NCBI GenBank assembly: GCA_947495035.1
Contig: CANLXI010000029.1
Span: 24,960-88,959 of the forward strand
Direction of reading: 5' to 3'
Length of the DNA stretch: 64,000 nt
Origin: an uncultured Granulosicoccus sp.
GTDB taxonomy: Bacteria; Pseudomonadota; Gammaproteobacteria; Granulosicoccales; Granulosicoccaceae
The notes beneath the pieces were generated by a model. It made no database searches. It saw only the letters and a program-made list of their open reading frames with translations, and was not told the origin of the DNA. Positions 26,976-34,704 of this stretch are shown in pieces; positions within the stretch are counted from its first letter, which is position 1; each line of letters starts with the position of its first letter. The translations under genes were made by a program, and so were the position numbers.

Positions 26976-28286
26976 GTGAGGCCGACATGCAAGCCCTGGA
27001 ACCGTTTCCACACGGCGACATCGGCTCTTCGTGCCTCGGACAAGACAAGCCCCTTGCCCGAACGCGGACCTCGGGCACAACTCGATCCACTGATCATCTT
27101 GGGAGCAGGTCTGGCCGGTTGCTGGCTGGCTCGACTGCTGGCAGAACGTGGCATACGCGTCCGACTGCTGGAAGCCGGCGACACCGTGGCAAATGGCGCC
27201 TCCGGCAACCCGGCAGGCATCGCCAAACCCCACGTCACGCGCAGCCCCTGCCGGGCCATGGACTTCCATGTACAGGCGCACACCTGCCTGAGACGACACC
27301 TGCAGACGCTGACCGGGCTTTCCCGAACGGCGTCCGGCACAAGGCGATTGACCGAATGCGGTGTACTGCAACTGGTCAACAAGGCCTACCCTCCTTCACC
27401 GCACTACCAGTCCCTGAATGCCGATCAGGTGACGGGTATGGCCGGGTTTGCCGTCGGCAGTCCCGCCCTGCATTTCGCAGACGGAGGTTGGTTGAATCCC
27501 GGGGAACTGTGTCGCTCACTGGTCGCACATCCGAACATAGACCTGGAGCTTGGCACACGGGTACTCGAATTCAGCAACCAGGGTGTGCACTCGGGCGATC
27601 CACTGTGGCGGCTCGGCTTGCAGGATGACAGCCATTGCTGGACAAGGCGCCTCGTACTGGCCTGCGGAACCGCACTGAAAGGTTTCGAGCAGACCCGATC
27701 ACTTCCACTGGTGCCTGCCCGCGGACAGCTGAGTCGTTTTGCCCTGCGTGACGGTTCGCCACGCCCTCGCTGCGTCATCAACGGCAAGCACTATCTGATC
27801 CCGGACGGTGACACTATTGTAGTAGGCGCCAGCTTCCAACGCGACATCTGCCACGATCACGTTCTTGCCGAAGATCATGCGCACAATCTGACAGGACTGC
27901 GCTCGATGCTCCCCGCCATCCGGGTTCACGACAAGGCGCTTTCCGGCAGCGCCGGTGTGCGAACAACCACACCGGACAGACTGCCGGTAGCAGGACCTGC
28001 ACCGGATCTGCCCCGTGTAGAGAAAGTCTATGCCGACCTGCGACACGGCAGATCACCTGCGCATTACCCCTCGCTACCCTGCCATTCCGGTCTCTATCTG
28101 CTGGGCGGACTGGGCTCCAGGGGCATCATCACCGCCCCCCTGGCAGCCGAGTGGCTCGCCGACCGATTGATGCAGGAAGACGACGAACCGACACAACCGG
28201 AGGCCGACAGCGACTGGGCGGATCTGCTGAACCCGGCGCGCTTCCGGCTCCGTGACCTCAGACGGGGCGTAACCGCCAGAGCCTGA
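26976..28286 (+). CDS. mnmC: Stand-alone FAD-dependent cmnm5s2U34 oxidoreductase (MnmC C-terminal domain)
   Basis: Resembles the oxidase half of MnmC, which converts cmnm5(s2)U34 to nm5(s2)U34 in the tRNA wobble base. The 436-residue product (GTG start) has the FAD Rossmann motif LIILGAGLAGCWLARLLAER near residues 39-58 and GASGNPAGIAKPHVTRSPCR. The MnmC/DAO end reads LYLLGGLGSRGIITAPLAAE. The N-terminal methyltransferase domain of fused gammaproteobacterial MnmC is missing, and only 30 bases separate it from ispG, so it is not simply upstream. TTG starts further in (for example before PERGPR) are possible. Glycine-oxidase-like DAO is the alternative. Confidence 0.8.
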   Translation: MRPTCKPWNRFHTATSALRASDKTSPLPERGPRAQLDPLIILGAGLAGCWLARLLAERGIRVRLLEAGDTVANGASGNPAGIAKPHVTRSPCRAMDFHVQAHTCLRRHLQTLTGLSRTASGTRRLTECGVLQLVNKAYPPSPHYQSLNADQVTGMAGFAVGSPALHFADGGWLNPGELCRSLVAHPNIDLELGTRVLEFSNQGVHSGDPLWRLGLQDDSHCWTRRLVLACGTALKGFEQTRSLPLVPARGQLSRFALRDGSPRPRCVINGKHYLIPDGDTIVVGASFQRDICHDHVLAEDHAHNLTGLRSMLPAIRVHDKALSGSAGVRTTTPDRLPVAGPAPDLPRVEKVYADLRHGRSPAHYPSLPCHSGLYLLGGLGSRGIITAPLAAEWLADRLMQEDDEPTQPEADSDWADLLNPARFRLRDLRRGVTARA

Positions 28287-28295
28287 TACAGGCGA

Positions 28296-29489
28296 TCAGC
28301 AAAACGCCTGAATGCCGGTCTGCGCGCGACCGAGAATCAGCGCATGCACATCGTGGGTACCCTCATAGGTATTGACGGTCTCCAGATTGACCATATGCCT
28401 CATGACGCCGTATTCATCAGAGATGCCATTGCCACCGTGCATGTCTCGAGCAAGTCGGGCGATATCCAGCGCCTTGCCGCAGTTGTTACGCTTGATCAGC
28501 GACACCATTTCCGGCGCCCAGTTGCCACTGTCCATCAGGCGGCCCACCTGCAACGCCGCCTGCAAGCCAAGGGCAATGTCTGTCTGCATGTTGGCCAGCT
28601 TGAGCTGCACCAGCTGGTTTGCCGCCAGCGGGCGACCGAACTGCTTTCTGTCCAGAGTGTATTGACGCGCTGCATGCCAGCAGAATTCAGCGGCACCCAG
28701 TGTGCCCCAGGCAATGCCGAAGCGAGCCTTGTTCAGGCAGCCGAACGGACCGGCCAGACCGCTGGCACCGGGTAACAGGTTCTCTTCCGGCACGAAGACA
28801 TTGTCCAGCACGATTTCACCGGTGACGGAGGCGCGCAGGCTGAGTTTGCCTTCAATCGTGGGCGTCGAGAAGCCCTTGTCGCCACGCTCGACGATGAAGC
28901 CGCGAATCCTGCCTTCGTGAGCCTCCGATTTCGCCCAGACAATGGCAAGGTCGGCAATCGGACTGTTGGTGATCCACATTTTCTGACCGGTCAGAGAATA
29001 TCCGCCATCGACCTTGCTGGCTCGCGTGATCATCGACCCGGGATCGGAGCCGTGGTCAGGCTCGGTCAGACCGAAACAGCCTACCAGTTCGCCACTGGCC
29101 AGGCGCGGCAGATACTTCATCTTCTGTTCTTCCGAGCCATAGGACTCGATCGGAAACATGACCAGAGAAGACTGCACACTCATGGCGGAACGATAGCCGG
29201 AATCCACCCGTTCCACCTCACGGGCAATCAATCCGTAGGCCACGTGATTGAGCCCCGCACCACCGTACTGCTCGGCCACCGTTGCACCCAGCAATCCCAT
29301 TTCACCCATTTCAACGAATATCTCGCGATCGAAGCGCTCTTCACGATAGGCAGCCAGCACACGAGGCTGCAACTGCTGCTGGCAGTAGGCACGGGCAGCC
29401 TCACTGATCTGACGCTCTTCCGTGCTCAGTTGTTGATCGAGCAACAGCGGGTCATCCCAGTTGAAACCTGATGAGTGTGACATTTCCAA
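28296..29489 (-). CDS. gcdH: Glutaryl-CoA dehydrogenase
   Basis: FAD acyl-CoA dehydrogenase that oxidises and decarboxylates glutaryl-CoA to crotonyl-CoA in lysine and tryptophan catabolism. The 397-residue product begins with FNWDDPLLLDQQLSTEERQI, typical of GcdH. It has GCFGLTEPDHGSDPGSM, KMWITNSPIADLAIVWAK, and the flavin-binding LARDMHGGNGISDEYGVMRH. The catalytic Glu is in NTYEGTHDVHALILGRAQTG, the GcdH signature. An SD sequence, GGAGATTGGAA, precedes the ATG. It is divergent from a FadR-type regulator with a palindromic site between them, the usual local-control arrangement. Confidence 0.95.
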   Translation of the reverse strand: MEMSHSSGFNWDDPLLLDQQLSTEERQISEAARAYCQQQLQPRVLAAYREERFDREIFVEMGEMGLLGATVAEQYGGAGLNHVAYGLIAREVERVDSGYRSAMSVQSSLVMFPIESYGSEEQKMKYLPRLASGELVGCFGLTEPDHGSDPGSMITRASKVDGGYSLTGQKMWITNSPIADLAIVWAKSEAHEGRIRGFIVERGDKGFSTPTIEGKLSLRASVTGEIVLDNVFVPEENLLPGASGLAGPFGCLNKARFGIAWGTLGAAEFCWHAARQYTLDRKQFGRPLAANQLVQLKLANMQTDIALGLQAALQVGRLMDSGNWAPEMVSLIKRNNCGKALDIARLARDMHGGNGISDEYGVMRHMVNLETVNTYEGTHDVHALILGRAQTGIQAFC

Positions 29490-29555
29490 TCTCCGACGTT
29501 TGAGTGTCCACGAGCCGAACGCAAGGGATCCGAGTCCGACTGGCGATAAATCATA

Positions 29556-29575
29556 CTATTTATAATAATAAATAG
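29556..29575. promoter_or_regulatory. Perfect palindromic operator candidate between gcdH and gntR
   Basis: CTATTTAT-AATA-ATAAATAG is a perfect 8-bp inverted repeat with a 4-base spacer. It is embedded in a markedly AT-rich patch in an otherwise GC-rich region. It sits in the 160-base divergent gap, 67 bases from the gcdH start and 75 from the regulator start. It is therefore a natural site for a dimeric GntR-family repressor controlling both genes. Confidence 0.55.
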
Positions 29576-29649
29576 GTTGATTGAACTAAAGTAAGATAGC
29601 GATTTCCCTTATGGCAGAATGCCTCTTCAACCGGTGACCCTCCCATCAG

Positions 29650-30414
29650 ATGAACGACAAGAGCCTGCGGATTCCCAAGCGGATAAAGCGATCTGACCAG
29701 ATTGTCGAGTCAGTGAAGAGCTGGGTAGCGCTGAACCGGATGGAACCGGGTGAACGCCTGCCCAATGAGCGCGAGTTGATGGAACAGTTCGAATGTTCAA
29801 AAGGCACGGTCAGGGAGGCCTTGAAATCACTGGAAGTACAGGGATTGGTCACCATTCGCACCGGACCCAATGGGGGCGCCATTCTCGAACGGGTGCCCTT
29901 CGAAAAAGCCAGCGAACTGCTACGCAACTACCTGCACTTCGATCAGCCGTCCGGACCGGAGATCTACGCCTTGCGCACGCTGATAGAGCCGGAAATAGCC
30001 GCACTCGCCACCCCCCGTATCACCGAAGACGATCTGGAAACGCTGGAAGCGCTGGTTCGCTGCTGCGAGGTGACTCCGGAAACTCTGGAAGAGCGCATCG
30101 ATCAGCGCATTGCCGAACTCGACTTCCATGTATTGCTCGCACAGCGCTGTGGCAACGCCATGCTGGCCTTCATCGGACGGTTCATCAATGACATGATTCG
30201 CGACCTGGTCATCTTCAAGAAATCGGCACTGCCCGAGCAGCGGGAATTCTCCTGCGCCAATCTGGTCTATCACAGGCAGCTGATCGACGCTTTGCGCGCC
30301 AGGGATGCTGCTGCCGCCCGACAACTCATGCTCGAACACATGCAATCGGCAGAACACTTCAATCGCGAGCTGGAGGGTCAACTGCACCAGCACTTTCTGG
30401 GAGTGACGCGCTGA
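29650..30414 (+). CDS. GntR-family (FadR/FCD subfamily) transcriptional regulator
   Basis: A 254-residue DNA-binding protein. The N-terminal winged helix-turn-helix covers about residues 12-80: SWVALNRMEPGERLPNEREL, then MEQFECSKGTVREALKSLEV and GLVTIRTGPNGGAILERV. It is followed by the all-helical FCD ligand domain (LRTLIEPEIAALATPRITED and a metal-ligand-like DFHVLLAQRCGN). FCD regulators usually sense organic acids or acyl intermediates. The divergent position next to gcdH suggests that it controls glutarate or lysine catabolism, with glutarate or glutaryl-CoA as possible effectors (inference). Confidence 0.9.
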   Translation: MNDKSLRIPKRIKRSDQIVESVKSWVALNRMEPGERLPNERELMEQFECSKGTVREALKSLEVQGLVTIRTGPNGGAILERVPFEKASELLRNYLHFDQPSGPEIYALRTLIEPEIAALATPRITEDDLETLEALVRCCEVTPETLEERIDQRIAELDFHVLLAQRCGNAMLAFIGRFINDMIRDLVIFKKSALPEQREFSCANLVYHRQLIDALRARDAAAARQLMLEHMQSAEHFNRELEGQLHQHFLGVTR

Positions 30415-30632
30415 TTCGAACCGACTACTCGAGCTTGCAATGGCCGAGTTCACCGTTGTCAGAGTTCGGATGCTGGATCGATTACGCCTTCAGGACGCCG
30501 GTGAAATAGGCAAACGGTATACTGCGCCACCAGAAAACTCGAGATCGATTCGATGATCAACACGACAGCATCACCGCTGAAGCATTGCAGTCTCGAGATG
30601 ACGAGAGTATTGCCTGAGGCTGCAGTATCCTG

Positions 30633-31469
30633 ATGACGGACCCCGAAGTCAGCAGCGAGACATTGGCGCATGGCGTACTGGCGCGTGACCGATCCATGCT
30701 CGCTCACGCCATCACCCTTGCCGAATCCGCTAGCGCCTCACATCAGACACTGGTACAGGACGCCGTGCAGCGTCTGTTGTCGCGCACCGGCAAAGCCATA
30801 CGCATCAGTGTCAATGGTACCCATTGTGCCAACAGGAACGCTTTCATCGAATCGCTGGGCTTGCGCCTGATCGAACTGGGGCACCGGGTGGCCGTCCTGG
30901 CAATCGATCCCGGCAGGCAGCACCCCCGTGGCAGTACGCCGAGTCAGCAGACACACATGAGGGACTTGTCGCCACAAGATGAGGCCTTCGTTCACCGTTC
31001 GGCGCGCGACGGGTGTTCGGCTGGCGTGACTCGGGTGACGCGCACATCGCTGCTGTTATGCGAGGCTGCGGGATTCGATGTGGTGTTGGTGGAAACCGCT
31101 GATGACGATCCTACCCACAGCCTGGTCTCCGAGATGGTGGACTGTTGTCTGGTGCTGGTTTCATCCGTCGTCGACGATCAATCGCCGAACATGCGGGAGA
31201 GCCCACTGACCATGGCCGATATCATTGCCGTGATCAAGGCAGACGGAAGCAGCGAGCCTCCTGCTAGCCAGCTCACCGCAACGTATCAACAAGCCCTCGC
31301 GGATCTGTCACCACACGGCAGCTGGATACCGGTGGCCGTTGCCTGCAGCGTACGAATCGATGTCGAGCTGGATCAGCTCTGGCAGTACGTGCGCCAGCAT
31401 CGTCGACAGATGATCGACACGGGAGAATTCATCGAACGGCGTGAACAGCAAACCCTGCGATGGAGTTGA
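30633..31469 (+). CDS. MeaB/ArgK-like protein with destroyed GTPase motifs (pseudo-GTPase)
   Basis: A 278-residue protein that follows the fold of MeaB, the G3E-like GTPase guarding methylmalonyl-CoA mutase. FIESLGLRLIELGHRVAVLA and LLCEAAGFDVVLVET match MeaB closely. The nucleotide-binding motifs are lost: the P-loop GxPGxGKST is replaced by residues 62-70, with Gly-Lys-Ser becoming Asn67-Arg68-Asn69. The switch GDKTRM becomes SQQTHM, and the Walker B follow-on VGVGQSE becomes ADDDPTH. The NKAD base-recognition motif becomes IKAD. There is no frameshift, and codon use looks like that of its neighbours. It lies between a GntR regulator and DUF2288; no mutase is in the window. It may be a non-hydrolysing regulator or a decaying paralogue. 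Confidence 0.75.
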   Translation: MTDPEVSSETLAHGVLARDRSMLAHAITLAESASASHQTLVQDAVQRLLSRTGKAIRISVNGTHCANRNAFIESLGLRLIELGHRVAVLAIDPGRQHPRGSTPSQQTHMRDLSPQDEAFVHRSARDGCSAGVTRVTRTSLLLCEAAGFDVVLVETADDDPTHSLVSEMVDCCLVLVSSVVDDQSPNMRESPLTMADIIAVIKADGSSEPPASQLTATYQQALADLSPHGSWIPVAVACSVRIDVELDQLWQYVRQHRRQMIDTGEFIERREQQTLRWS

Positions 31470-31603
31470 TGACGCAGGATCCGTAACGGCGCAATAACAG
31501 ATACTTGGCGAAGCCAACCGAAACCTGAGCGGCATGGCAGAGGCTGAACAACATCTCGGTACCAACCATGCCTCAACGGCCCTGCATGGCTCCACAGGTG
31601 TAT

Positions 31604-31969
31604 CTAGTGCACTACCCGAGGCGTGGAGTCTGCTGCTTCCGGTTGCTTCTCCTGCACCAGAACCCATGGTGCCGTGACCACACACCAGAAATCCGGTTCG
31701 CGTTCTGTCCAGTCCCGCGCGTCATCGTCGCTGGCCCGACGCATCAGCCCGCTCTCCAGCCAGCTTTGCACCGCTGATGTATCGTCACGGGCCACACTGG
31801 CAGCGGTTTCCACCAGATCGAGTTCTGCGGTGACATGGATCACGACACCGCGAGCAAAATGCCTGACCAGTTCCGACCAGGCGATGATGGCTGTCTCTCC
31901 GTTCAGCGATTCCGACAGGTCTGCTTCCTGCGCCGTATCGTCACTATTTGACATGTCCTTAACGCTCAT
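31604..31969 (-). CDS. DUF2288 family protein
   Basis: A 121-residue cytoplasmic protein of unknown function. The central part, IIAWSELVRHFARGVVIHVT, then AELDLVETAASVARDD and WLESGLMRRASDDDARDW, followed by FWCVVTAPWVLVQEKQ, matches the DUF2288 pattern of small gammaproteobacterial proteins. It starts 10 bases after the stop of the DUF2959 lipoprotein gene, so the two are probably one transcript divergent from apt. An ATG five codons further in (31954) is an alternative start. Confidence 0.8.
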   Translation of the reverse strand: MSVKDMSNSDDTAQEADLSESLNGETAIIAWSELVRHFARGVVIHVTAELDLVETAASVARDDTSAVQSWLESGLMRRASDDDARDWTEREPDFWCVVTAPWVLVQEKQPEAADSTPRVVH

Positions 31970-31979
31970 TCGACACCAC

Positions 31980-32621
31980 TTATTTCATCTGCTTGATGAA
32001 TTCGTCGGAACGGGCGATCGACTGGTTCATGCGCTCGACCAGTACGCCGATGTCGCCCTGCAGGTTGCTGAAGGTGGATCGCAAGGAACCCACTGCCTGG
32101 GCATTCAGGTTGTGCTTGAGGTAGAGCACATTATCGTGCAGCGATGACAACACCGGCTGCATGCTGGCCTCGGCCTGCTTCATGCTCTTGTGCATTTCCT
32201 TGTAGCGCGCTTCGGTGTCACGCAGCTTGTTCTCACTGTCACGACGCAGCACTTCATCGGAATAGGTCTTGATTTCCTGACGCCACTCCTTGAACAGGTC
32301 GGCAGCAACATCTTCCACCTCTCCGATCTGCTCGGACACTTCATCGGCAGCATCTCTGGCGTCATCGTATTCGTCACTGAGACGATCGTAGGCCTTCTTC
32401 AGGTTGGTGTTTTCCAGAGATACCACCGAGCCGAAACGTTCCAGCGCGTCCTTGAACTCCTTCTGTGCATCCTTTTGTGCATCGCGCGTGTCTTCGACAT
32501 TGCCGACCAGCAGATCGCGCTTGTGGATACCGATCTTTTCAAGTGTGTTGTACTTGATGGTGGTGCAGCTTGCCAATGACACAACGGCTACTGCCAATAC
32601 CGTATTCTTGATGAAACGCAT
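31980..32621 (-). CDS. DUF2959 lipoprotein
   Basis: A 213-residue predicted lipoprotein. The start MRFIKNTVLAVAVVSLASCT gives a short signal peptide with the lipobox LASC, so Cys19 would be lipidated. An in-frame ATG at 32645 is less suited to a signal peptide. The mature part is almost entirely helical and charged (RDAQKDAQKEFKDALERFGS, and KAYDRLSDEYDDARDAADEV). It contains long coiled-coil stretches, which is typical of the DUF2959 family. It is likely periplasmic and envelope-associated. It is followed by DUF2288 and is divergent from apt. Confidence 0.85.
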   Translation of the reverse strand: MRFIKNTVLAVAVVSLASCTTIKYNTLEKIGIHKRDLLVGNVEDTRDAQKDAQKEFKDALERFGSVVSLENTNLKKAYDRLSDEYDDARDAADEVSEQIGEVEDVAADLFKEWRQEIKTYSDEVLRRDSENKLRDTEARYKEMHKSMKQAEASMQPVLSSLHDNVLYLKHNLNAQAVGSLRSTFSNLQGDIGVLVERMNQSIARSDEFIKQMK

Positions 32622-32806
32622 GATGTTGACTGACTCTGAGTTCATGGCGGCAATAATATCACGCTCCTTGCAAACGACGGCCCGCGGCTCCGGATCGGTC
32701 AGTGTTACCCTGTGGGTCACTGCAGACGGCCCTGAGGACTGCATTGATGCCGCTGCAACTGCCGGCCGATAGACAAGCAGACCACCACATTTTCCGGACA
32801 CCATCG

Positions 32807-33334
32807 ATGAACATCCGCGACTCCATCCGTACCATTCCCGACTTTCCCAAACCCGGCATCCAGTTTCGTGACGTGACGACTCTGTTCGGCGATGCACAGG
32901 CCTTTCGCATGGCCATCGACCAGTTGCTGCATCCCTATGCCGGCGACCGGATTGACAAGGTAGCGGCACTGGAAGCACGTGGCTTCATCATGGGTGGAGC
33001 GATTGCTCATCAGCTGTCCGTCGGTTTCGTGCCGATTCGCAAATCGGGCAAGCTGCCCGGACCACGAATGAGCGAGTCCTACACACTGGAGTACGGTGAG
33101 GCCACCATGGAACTGCATGAAGACGCACTGAAGCCGGGGGAACGCGTTCTGCTGGTTGACGACCTGATCGCCACCGGCGGTACCTGTGAAGCCGGCATCA
33201 AGCTGATTCGGCGGGCCGGCGCCAAGGTGATCGGCAGTTCATTCATCATCGACCTGCCAGCGCTCGGCGGTCGGGCACGCATCGAGGCTCTGGATGTGCC
33301 GGTGAACATACTGTGTGAATTCGACGGCGACTGA
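32807..33334 (+). CDS. apt: Adenine phosphoribosyltransferase
   Basis: Salvages adenine with PRPP to AMP. I start it at the ATG at 32807 (MNIRDSIRTIPDFPKPGIQF), giving 175 residues, the family norm. The flexible loop region KLPGPRMSESYTLEYGEATM and the PRPP-binding motif VLLVDDLIATGGTCEAGI are both present. ALEARGFIMGGAIAHQLSVG and FIIDLPALGGRARIEALDVP complete the match. The upstream in-frame extension overlaps the lipoprotein gene's promoter side and looks non-coding. Confidence 0.97.
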   Translation: MNIRDSIRTIPDFPKPGIQFRDVTTLFGDAQAFRMAIDQLLHPYAGDRIDKVAALEARGFIMGGAIAHQLSVGFVPIRKSGKLPGPRMSESYTLEYGEATMELHEDALKPGERVLLVDDLIATGGTCEAGIKLIRRAGAKVIGSSFIIDLPALGGRARIEALDVPVNILCEFDGD

Positions 33335-33429
33335 ATCCGCCACTGTCATGCATCGCCGTTGGAAACCAGCGTGATCTTGTCAAGGCGCTCTGCATCGCAC
33401 CACGATTTCCGGCAGAGCACGGGTCACTG

Positions 33430-34335
33430 ATGATCAAGAGTCGGATCACGCTCAAGCAACTGGAGGCCTTTGTCTGCGTCGTCGACTTCGGCACCTTTCG
33501 CAAGGCGGCAGACGTACTGGGTACGACGCAGCCAAACATATCCGCGCGGATTTCCTCTCTGGAAGACAGTCTCGGCGTACTGCTGATGCATCGGGATGCG
33601 GGCTCGATCCGCCTCACCGAAAAAGGCATCAGTCTGCTCGGCTCTGCCAGAAAGATTCTCTGGGCCTCCGAGGAATTCCTGGAGACGGCCGAACGGCAGG
33701 ACCTGATCACCGAGCGCCTCAGGCTGGGTGTCACGGAGCTGGTGGCCTGCAGCTGGCTGCACGATTTTCTGAGGCAGTTTCGTATTGCCTATCCGTCGGT
33801 GATCGTGGAACTGCAAGTCAACCTCTCCGTCGAGATAGAAAAGGAACTGTCTGCAGGGCAGATCGATCTCGCCCTGCAAACCGGCCCTTTCCTGCACGAA
33901 TCCACCGCTTCCCTGTCATTGGCCAGCTACGCCTACGTCTGGGTGGCTGCGCCGGATCTGGCGGCCGGTATCGGCCGCAAGCCCGGCCTCGCCCGTCTGT
34001 TGCAGTCACCAGTACTGACCCATGCCCGACATTCCCAGGTCTCCAGAGAACTGTCAAAACGCGTGGAATCCTGTGACCTGCCCAGCGACCGGATCGTGTA
34101 TTCGAGCAGTCTGTCCTCCTGCATACAGATGGCCATCGACAGCATGGGCTTTGCTCTGCTGCCCGAGGTACTGGTTCGCGATGCCATCAGGCAGAAGCGC
34201 CTGAAGCAGATCAACAGTGACTGGCTGCCTTCGGAACTGGAGCTCCATGCCCGCTATGACCGGAATCGAGCACCGCGTTTCGTGCAGGCCGCTGCCGAGT
34301 GCGCTTTGGAAACGGCACGCCAGACTCCGGCATGA
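33430..34335 (+). CDS. LysR-family transcriptional regulator
   Basis: A 301-residue regulator. The N-terminal winged helix reads TLKQLEAFVCVVDFGTFRKA, then AADVLGTTQPNISARISSLE. A linker helix and the two-lobed periplasmic-binding-protein-like effector domain follow. It lies directly upstream of, and in the same direction as, the hydantoinase-aldolase-aminotransferase operon, with a 369-base gap holding direct repeats that look like operator half-sites. It is the obvious local regulator of that operon, although LysR genes are more often divergent from their targets. The effector is unknown. Confidence 0.88.
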   Translation: MIKSRITLKQLEAFVCVVDFGTFRKAADVLGTTQPNISARISSLEDSLGVLLMHRDAGSIRLTEKGISLLGSARKILWASEEFLETAERQDLITERLRLGVTELVACSWLHDFLRQFRIAYPSVIVELQVNLSVEIEKELSAGQIDLALQTGPFLHESTASLSLASYAYVWVAAPDLAAGIGRKPGLARLLQSPVLTHARHSQVSRELSKRVESCDLPSDRIVYSSSLSSCIQMAIDSMGFALLPEVLVRDAIRQKRLKQINSDWLPSELELHARYDRNRAPRFVQAAAECALETARQTPA

Positions 34336-34338
34336 ATC

Positions 34339-34384
34339 ATTTGAATTGATCACCCGTATCAAAACAAACAATTTGATTTGATCA
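34339..34384 (+). promoter_or_regulatory. Direct-repeat operator candidate upstream of the hydantoinase operon
   Basis: ATTTGAATTGATCA (34339-34352) and ATTTGATTTGATCA (34371-34384) match at 13 of 14 positions. They are spaced by 32 bases, about three helical turns. Between and overlapping them is the inverted pair ATCAAA-N8-TTTGAT (34358-34377). The rest of the 34336-34704 intergenic region shows no gene or other site I can support. Confidence 0.5.
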
Positions 34385-34704
34385 TCGTTTCCGTCGACCC
34401 TGTTCCCGTCGAGTCAGCCTCGATGAGACATGAAGACGCGAACCGGAAACGCGATAGATCGGTGAATACAGTCGCGCACGCAGGTTTTTTCAGACCCTGG
34501 CCTTGTGACTCCAGGTGAGGCCTGGAAATACCGGGTACGCAGCTGTAGGCGCCGGTATGACGCGAACCGAGCGCCACCCGGCCGACGACGATTTCTGGTC
34601 GTGGATTCATGCCTCATCGAGGTCAGTACTGCAAGCCGCTTACCCGGCTGACGGTACGAGTCGTCACCTCTTTCGTGAGTCTCCAGGCAGGAAGGACAGA
34701 CAGT

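Noticed and set aside
34428..34465. Repeat of the sequence AGCCTCRATGAGACATGA at about 34428 and 43264, flanking the operon
   Set aside because: Only 17 of 18 bases match before similarity falls off. About one such match is expected by chance in 64 kb.
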